This document shows positions 57,616 to 64,000 of a stretch of DNA of 64,000 bases, in pieces. Numbering within the stretch: the first letter of the stretch is position 1; every line of letters begins with the position of its first letter. The notes under the pieces were generated by a model that did no database searches, was not told the DNA's origin, and worked only from the letters and a program-made list of their open reading frames with translations. A program made the position numbers and the translations under genes. The stretch lies in the NCBI GenBank assembly GCA_951213105.1, contig OX578146.1, positions 57,500,569-57,564,568 of the forward strand, in the 5' to 3' direction. The DNA is from Amaurobius ferox (lineage: Eukaryota; Arthropoda; Arachnida; Araneae; Amaurobiidae).

Positions 57616-58350
57616 TATGTGTGTGTGTGTGTGTGAAAGTATGTGCGTGTGTGTGTGTGTGTCAGTGGGTCTGTGGAGACGATAACTGATGAACGAATCG
57701 ACCGATTCGAACAACATTTGGTACAAAAATCACAATCCATAAACGCTGGAAGCCTACTGTTTTTATACGCAATCGAATGTTCAGAACCCTCCTAAATGTT
57801 GGAGTGAAATTTTGAAAAAATCGTCGAAAATTCCAAACCGCTAATGAAGTTACGCAAATAGACATTTCTTATGTAATTTTTCATTAGAAAACGATTGACA
57901 TAAATTTTAGAACGCTAACATGAACCGTTCTCAAGATATTTTACATTTTTGAAAAAATTAACAAAAAGTCATATAAAATAAAAAAAAATATTTCCTATTG
58001 AGTAACATGTTCACTTTTCATATGTAATACCATGCGATAAATTGGGTGACATCATTCTCGTGGACCTAGCTCGTTCCATTCATGAAAAAATATACTTTGA
58101 GTAATACTTTAGTATTTGATCGCCAATAGCCATTTATCTGCTGTAAGAATAACTTATTTCTTAGTGCATAACGCTTGGCGAGATTTTGGCGACGAATTTG
58201 GCGGAATGTCACCAACTTGACGACTTTTGGATATGTTGCCAAATTAACGAAAATCTTGCCAAATGGATATAAATGACGCTAAATCAATGAAAATGACGTC
58301 TAATTGTCGAAAATTCAATATCATAGAAATAATATTAGTATCTACTATAA
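57465..58350 (+). repeat. Interspersed repeat family A, copy 3
   Basis: Head 'aaggaaagtattgtgacggg', a GT-rich microsatellite at 57577-57662, 'gatgaacgaatcgaccgatt', 'aaaacgattgac', 'ttgccaaattaacgaaaatc'. Collinear with the copies at 11.4 and 15.7 kb. Confidence 0.65.
57577..57662. repeat. (GT)n microsatellite
   Basis: GT runs interrupted twice by GAAAGTATG. Confidence 0.95.
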
Positions 58351-58399
58351 GAAAAACCTATTTTTTTACTGTATAAGTACTAAATTATTTACATTATAT

Positions 58400-58850
58400 A
58401 AGGAAAGTCATGTGTTGCCCACATCAGATTTTTTTACATTCCCATAGGTCCCACGGACCATCTCATCAACATTGCAAAACTTCAGACAATTGAGGAATAT
58501 TTCATTTATATCATTTATAATCCAAAATCAAAAATTAAAGAATTTTGTGTGAAAAAAAAATCAGCAATTCTTACACAACTCACCTTACAATCGCTTCATT
58601 TGTTTACATTCTGTGTGCCATAGTTTAGAGTTAACATTAGGCTTCATTGTAGGACTAAAGGAAGTTCAGTCGTCATTAAAATAAAAAAAATTAATTCGTT
58701 AGCACAGAATTTAGATATACAGATAATATGCAAGAATAAAGCAGTTTTATGACGGATGCAACACTAACTAAAAATGTAAACGATCTCTAAATATTACACA
58801 ACTGAAAAAAATGAAAGCCATATTTCGGTTTGCAATGTGTCGTGTGAGCT
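58400..58850 (-). mobile_element. Family B-related fragment (reverse)
   Basis: The minus strand carries family B-like pieces ('tgggaatgtaaaaaa' near 58440, 'ttgtaaggtgagttgtgtaa' near 58580) with gaps. Boundaries uncertain. Confidence 0.4.
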
Positions 58851-58879
58851 CTTCATATAATTGTAATTATTTCATTTTT

Positions 58880-58923
58880 AACACTTTACAACAAAGTTGA
58901 AAAGTGTTTATGACTTTGTTCAT

Positions 58924-58977
<54 letters not shown>

Positions 58978-60950
58978 CGTTAGCACGATAACTGCCGTAA
59001 AAATGAGTTTATCAAAATGAAATTTTAGTATGTTGTTCAGACGGTCTGTAGGACCTATGGGAATATAAATAAATAATATCACCCAATTAGTTTTTTATTG
59101 AACCCGGGTTGAAAAAATGAAATACATTGAACCCTATGGGACCTAATTTTTCAAACATTTTTTAAGTAAATTTAAAATTCACGAATTGCTTCGAAATTTT
59201 TAGAAAATATTAACATTATCCCATAGAAGACATAAAAAAAAATTCAGTAAAATATGTTAAGTAGTTTTTTAATTAAAAAAATTATTTAATATAGGGAAAA
59301 TAACAAATTCAATTAAATTTTGACTTTGGGATATCTTCCAGAAAGAAAAGAGAGAGATATTATATAATAAATATCTCTCCATTTGTTTAAACGTTTTGCA
59401 TATGGGAGTGGCTTCATATTTTAAAATAAATTTGGCAGATAACAATTTTTCATTTTTTTAAATTTTATATAACTCTTCTTGATAAATTTAATTGATGGCA
59501 TTTTAAATGCACTTTCCTACGTCCTAGAGAGTTAAAATTTGGTACACAGCTTAAATTTGTTGAACATTTTATTCGACAAAAATTTGATGGATCTTTAAAT
59601 ATAGATCATACATTTTTTTCGAAATGGCCTGAAAATAATCCCCGTTCACTTCTATAAATCATTGGTGTAATATTGTTAAAAATTCTGATGTGGACAGCAC
59701 ATGTCTTTCTCTGCAGACTCATATTCGTTCTCTTTATTTATTCAATGATACTTTGAGTTTATCTGCACAACATAAGTATTTTAAATGACATTGAATTTAC
59801 ACGTTAAACTTAAATTTGGTTCTCATTTGATAGCTGGACTTATTGTCAAAGGTGGCGTAGCGAAAACGCGAAAAAACTAGAATATCTCAAGAACGGATAG
59901 TCCTAGAGTAATGGGGTTAGTCTTATTCTTTTTGTTGTCAAAAATCACATATAAAATAGGAATTTAATTAATATAATTGAGCACACGTAGTCTTTTATTT
60001 TTATATATAACGATTTTTGCTGGCCATTTCGCAAAAATAGCCCGTTCCTTTTTCCCGAATCGTAGTAGAATAACCTACAAATGATTTATATACAAAATTT
60101 TGTTAAATTTGGTATATAAATCACTTGTAGGTTATTGAAATATTATACTCCAAATTTTGTTAAATTTGGTTCATTAGTTTTTAGCTAGAGTGGATAAAGG
60201 CAATTTCTGAGGCCATTTCGCAAAGAAGGCAGATTCTTTTATTACGAATCGTACTATAATCTAATGAACATCAGGATTTCCCACAAAAAACATACCAAAT
60301 TGTATGAAATTCGGTCCGTTAGTTTTTCAATTAGAGTGGATGTAATATCCACACAGAAACATACACAGATACACCCTTACACACACAGACGTCTTCCTAA
60401 AAGTAGTTTTTTCGTGTTCTAAAAGTCCCAAAACGTGTAGATCCTTTGAAAATTCGAGTTCCGATCTTCGGCACGATTCCAATACTTTGAGTACATACAC
60501 ATACACATATATATTATCTGTGTATTATCTGTGTATCTAAATTCCGTGCCTATGCAATTACAATAGTTGCGATTTTAAATGATCCCTAAACTTTTATTAT
60601 TTCTTCAAGGAAGCCTAATTTTAACATATGCAGAATGCAAATATCTGAAGCGATTGTAAGATGAATTACATAAGAATTGCTGAATTTTTTTCACACAAAA
60701 TTATTTAGCTCTGGAGTCTGGAATACAAGTTATATGAATGAAATATTCATTGATTTTGCATAAAGAATCAGATGATTTATATTTCGATACAGTTTTAAAT
60801 ATTTAAGTATAATAAATTACTGTAGCACTGTGATAATGTAAGAGATATTACCACTGAATGAATCACATTTCAGAAATTTTTAAATGAAATTACATTTCAG
60901 TTGGAAAGTGTTTCATAATCAATGCTTATGCATGATTGATCTTTCTTGTT
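58880..60950 (+). mobile_element. Helentron-like family B, copy 3 with an internal insertion
   Basis: The 5' end AACACTTTACAACAAAGTTG and a 13-14-unit (GTCT)n at 58925-58977 match copies 1 and 2. The 3' end has AGTTGGAAAGTGTTTC, ATCAATGCTTATGCATGATT and CTTTCTTGTT (60941-60950). About 59290-60530 is foreign to copies 1 and 2: a reversed repeat containing 'acacacagacgtcttcctaa' and 'gcacgattccaatactttga', related in style to family A. Confidence 0.65.
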
Positions 60951-61009
60951 ATATATAAAAAACTACCAAACATATTTTATACACATTTCATATGATAATT
61001 TAATTATTT

Positions 61010-63418
61010 CCTAAAATTTTCGAAGTAATATGTGAATTTTAACACCACTTAAAAACGTTTTAAAAATTCAGTCCTATTTGGTTCACTGTATTTCATTTTT
61101 CCAATCCAGTTAAATCCGAAACTAATTTGACGATATAATACATTTTCATTTCCAAACATACCGCAGCCCGTCTCATTAGTATACTAAAATGACATTTCTT
61201 TAAAGTCATTTTTACAGCAGTTGTTGTTCCTAAAATTTTCGAAGTAATATGTGAATTTTAACACCACTTAAAAACGTTTTAAAAATTCAGTCCTATTTGG
61301 TTCACTGTATTTCATTTTTCCAATCCAGTTAAATCCGAAACTAATTTGACGATATAATACATTTTCATTTCCAAACATACCGCAGCCCGTCTCATTAGTA
61401 TACTAAAATGACATTTCTTTAAAGTCATTTTTACAGCAGTTGTTGTTCCTAAAATTTTCGAAGTAATATGTGAATTTTAACACCACTTAAAAACGTTTTA
61501 AAAATTCAGTCCTATTTGGTTCACTGTATTTCATTTTTCCAATCCAGTTAAATCCGAAACTAATTTGACGATATAATACATTTTCATTTCCAAACATACC
61601 GCAGCCCGTCTCATTAGTATACTAAAATGACATTTCTTTAAAGTCATTTTTACAGCAGTTGTTGTTCCTAAAATTTTCGAAGTAATATGTGAATTTTAAC
61701 ACCACTTAAAAACGTTTTAAAAATTCAGTCCTATTTGGTTCACTGTATTTCATTTTTCCAATCCAGTTAAATCCGAAACTAATTTGACGATATAATACAT
61801 TTTCATTTCCAAACATACCGCAGCCCGTCTCATTAGTATACTAAAATGACATTTCTTTAAAGTCATTTTTACAGCAGTTGTTGTTCCTAAAATTTTCGAA
61901 GTAATATGTGAATTTTAACACCACTTAAAAACGTTTTAAAAATTCAGTCCTATTTGGTTCACTGTATTTCATTTTTCCAATCCAGTTAAATCCGAAACTA
62001 ATTTGACGATATAATACATTTTCATTTCCAAACATACCGCAGCCCGTCTCATTAGTATACTAAAATGACATTTCTTTAAAGTCATTTTTACAGCAGTTGT
62101 TGTTCCTAAAATTTTCGAAGTAATATGTGAATTTTAACACCACTTAAAAACGTTTTAAAAATTCAGTCCTATTTGGTTCACTGTATTTCATTTTTCCAAT
62201 CCAGTTAAATCCGAAACTAATTTGACGATATAATACATTTTCATTTCCAAACATACCGCAGCCCGTCTCATTAGTATACTAAAATGACATTTCTTTAAAG
62301 TCATTTTTACAGCAGTTGTTGTTCCTAAAATTTTCGAAGTAATATGTGAATTTTAACACCACTTAAAAACGTTTTAAAAATTCAGTCCTATTTGGTTCAC
62401 TGTATTTCATTTTTCCAATCCAGTTAAATCCGAAACTAATTTGACGATATAATACATTTTCATTTCCAAACATACCGCAGCCCGTCTCATTAGTATACTA
62501 AAATGACATTTCTTTAAAGTCATTTTTACAGCAGTTGTTGTTCCTAAAATTTTCGAAGTAATATGTGAATTTTAACACCACTTAAAAACGTTTTAAAAAT
62601 TCAGTCCTATTTGGTTCACTGTATTTCATTTTTCCAATCCAGTTAAATCCGAAACTAATTTGACGATATAATACATTTTCATTTCCAAACATACCGCAGC
62701 CCGTCTCATTAGTATACTAAAATGACATTTCTTTAAAGTCATTTTTACAGCAGTTGTTGTTCCTAAAATTTTCGAAGTAATATGTGAATTTTAACACCAC
62801 TTAAAAACGTTTTAAAAATTCAGTCCTATTTGGTTCACTGTATTTCATTTTTCCAATCCAGTTAAATCCGAAACTAATTTGACGATATAATACATTTTCA
62901 TTTCCAAACATACCGCAGCCCGTCTCATTAGTATACTAAAATGACATTTCTTTAAAGTCATTTTTACAGCAGTTGTTGTTCCTAAAATTTTCGAAGTAAT
63001 ATGTGAATTTTAACACCACTTAAAAACGTTTTAAAAATTCAGTCCTATTTGGTTCACTGTATTTCATTTTTCCAATCCAGTTAAATCCGAAACTAATTTG
63101 ACGATATAATACATTTTCATTTCCAAACATACCGCAGCCCGTCTCATTAGTATACTAAAATGACATTTCTTTAAAGTCATTTTTACAGCAGTTGTTGTTC
63201 CTAAAATTTTCGAAGTAATATGTGAATTTTAACACCACTTAAAAACGTTTTAAAAATTCAGTCCTATTTGGTTCACCGTATTTCATTTTTCCAATCCAGT
63301 TAAATCCGAAACTAATTTGACGATATAATACATTTTCATTTCCAAACATACCGCAGCCCGTCTCATTAGTATACTAAAATGACATTTCTTTAAAGTCATT
63401 TTTACAGCAGTTGTTGTT
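61010..63418. repeat. 219-bp satellite array, 11 units
   Basis: The anchor CCTAAAATTTTCGAAG recurs at 61010, 61229, 61448 and every 219 bp to 63200, with the last unit ending at 63418. I noticed only one base change (ttcaccgtat for ttcactgtat in the last unit). The unit contains reversed pieces of the family B head ('agtatactaaaatgacattt', 'agtcatttttacagcag'). Confidence 0.97.
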
Positions 63419-63502
63419 CGAACGAATAAACAGACAGAATGACAACTATGTTGGGAAGTGCTAAACGAATATACGATATTGATTAAAAGTTATATTAAAG
63501 CT
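63419..63502. other. Reversed family B head remnant
   Basis: 'aataaacagacagaatgaca' followed by 'gttgggaagtgctaaacg' resembles the reverse complement of the family B 5' end, continuing the satellite's source sequence. Confidence 0.45.
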
Positions 63503-63999
63503 TGCAAAGTCCACTTCGACGATACGATAATTTATTCCCAGCAGCTCAACGGTAGAGGGTCGGCTGGCCAGTTTGAAGATCGAGGCTTCTATTCTCGGTT
63601 GGGTTAGCAAGGGTCTTTACAGTGGCGCCCGAACAAATCGACCCTGTAGGTTAGTACAAAGATATCCGAGGTCTTAAAGTGACCCTAGTACGATTAGTAC
63701 GGATTCAGTGAACTCTGAAAGATTGGGCGAAGATTTCAAATTGAGAAGATAACGACCACGAATGATACTAACATGGGTAAAAATAGTAGTAGCAGGAGGC
63801 TAACCTGGGATAAAAATAGCAGGAGGTTGTCAGTCAGATTGTCAGTTGCCCGCAAATCTGACAATAGAGGGTGGAGAATGTAGAGTCCACTTCGACTATA
63901 AGAGCTTGCAATTTCGTCACAGTAGCTCAACTGTAGAGCATAGACTGGCCAGTTTGGAGACACAGGGTTCGATTCCCAGTTGAGGCAAGACTCTTTACA
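63503..63999 (+). mobile_element. TRIM-like miniature LTR retrotransposon with tRNA-like LTRs
   Basis: Two related repeats of about 120 bp (63503-63621 and 63879-63999) both begin TG, continue AGTCCACTTCGAC and end TCTTTACA. Directly after the first, at 63622, lies GTGGCGCCCGAACA, a primer-binding site complementary to the 3' end of tRNA-Lys (TGGCGCCCGAACA). Directly before the second lies a purine tract, AGAGGGTGGAGAA. The internal region is only about 257 bp, with a 36-codon frame (ATG at 63773, MGKNSSSRRLTWDKNSRRL...). This is the layout of TRIMs: LTR, PBS, no pol, PPT, LTR. The right flank is beyond the window, so target duplications cannot be tested. Confidence 0.78.
63910..63990 (+). 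other. tRNA-like segment within the LTR
   Basis: In the right LTR, GTAGCTCAACTGTAGAGC can form a tRNA D-arm (GCTC/GAGC) with box A content. It is followed 30 nt later by box B GGGTTCGATTCCC. The anticodon and acceptor stems do not fold well, so it is not a tRNA gene. The left LTR has the D-arm part but a degraded B box (GCTTCTATTCT). Confidence 0.6.
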
Positions 64000-64000
64000 C

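Noticed and set aside
57462..57740. His-Thr repeat protein
   Set aside because: Translation of a (GT)n microsatellite.
61010..63418. CRISPR array
   Set aside because: Uniform 219-bp units without repeat-spacer alternation, in eukaryotic sequence: a satellite.
63910..63990. True tRNA gene
   Set aside because: D-arm and box B are present, but the anticodon and acceptor stems do not pair, and the segment lies within an LTR.

Overview
This is AT-rich, intron-poor, repeat-dominated eukaryotic DNA. No intact host protein-coding gene could be supported. The mix of elements points to an arthropod and most likely a spider: a Naiad-type (permuted) Penelope-like retroelement, spider-style Tc1-like and mariner transposases, an R2-superfamily non-LTR element, abundant (GTCT)n-bearing Helitron/Helentron-like elements and several SINEs. 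The species assignment is inference; no database was consulted.

Layout. 1-945: open 3'-partial GIY-YIG ORF of a permuted Penelope-like element (minus strand), next to a (TA)n run. 2.6-3.2 kb: decayed LTR-retrotransposon gag. 4.1-4.9 kb: reverse transcriptase remnant of a second Naiad-like copy, interrupted by a Tc1-like transposon (4.9-6.35 kb). 6.7-10.2 kb: degenerate ~300-bp tandem array with a 12-copy 75-bp minisatellite inside it. 10.46-10.74 kb: SINE. 11.4-16.3 kb: two copies of an interspersed repeat, a second SINE family, and a 1.4-kb element with terminal and subterminal repeats. 16.3-19.7 kb: head-to-tail Helitrons (minus). 19.7-22.4 kb: Tc1-like element carrying a nested Helitron. 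23.7-28.8 kb: several SINE insertions, a GC-rich block and a non-LTR endonuclease fragment. 28.1-33.4 kb: decayed R2-like retrotransposon. 33.4-35.3 kb: degenerate coding-like sequence carrying a composite 5S rRNA-tRNA SINE. 35.6-36.1 kb: fold-back MITE. 38.1-40.7 kb: two tandem Helentron-like elements. 42.7-49 kb: three Helitrons. 50.8-54.6 kb: a deleted Tc1, a 1.9-kb long-inverted-repeat element and a mariner, packed end to end. 57.5-61 kb: further repeat copies. 61.0-63.4 kb: 11-copy 219-bp satellite. 63.5-64.0 kb: a miniature LTR retrotransposon (TRIM-like) with a tRNA-like sequence in its LTR.

The most noteworthy signals are: (i) a SINE whose 5' module is 5S rRNA joined to a tRNA-derived SINE, bracketed by target-site duplications in two independent insertions, with the tRNA B box lost in both 5S-bearing copies; (ii) a TRIM-like element whose LTR carries box A/box B-like tRNA sequence; (iii) the permuted Penelope-like ORF beside a microsatellite; (iv) the long-inverted-repeat element at 51.5-53.4 kb; and (v) a homogeneous 219-bp satellite apparently born from the head of a Helentron-like element. 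The window is best read as layered transposon insertions rather than cooperating genes.
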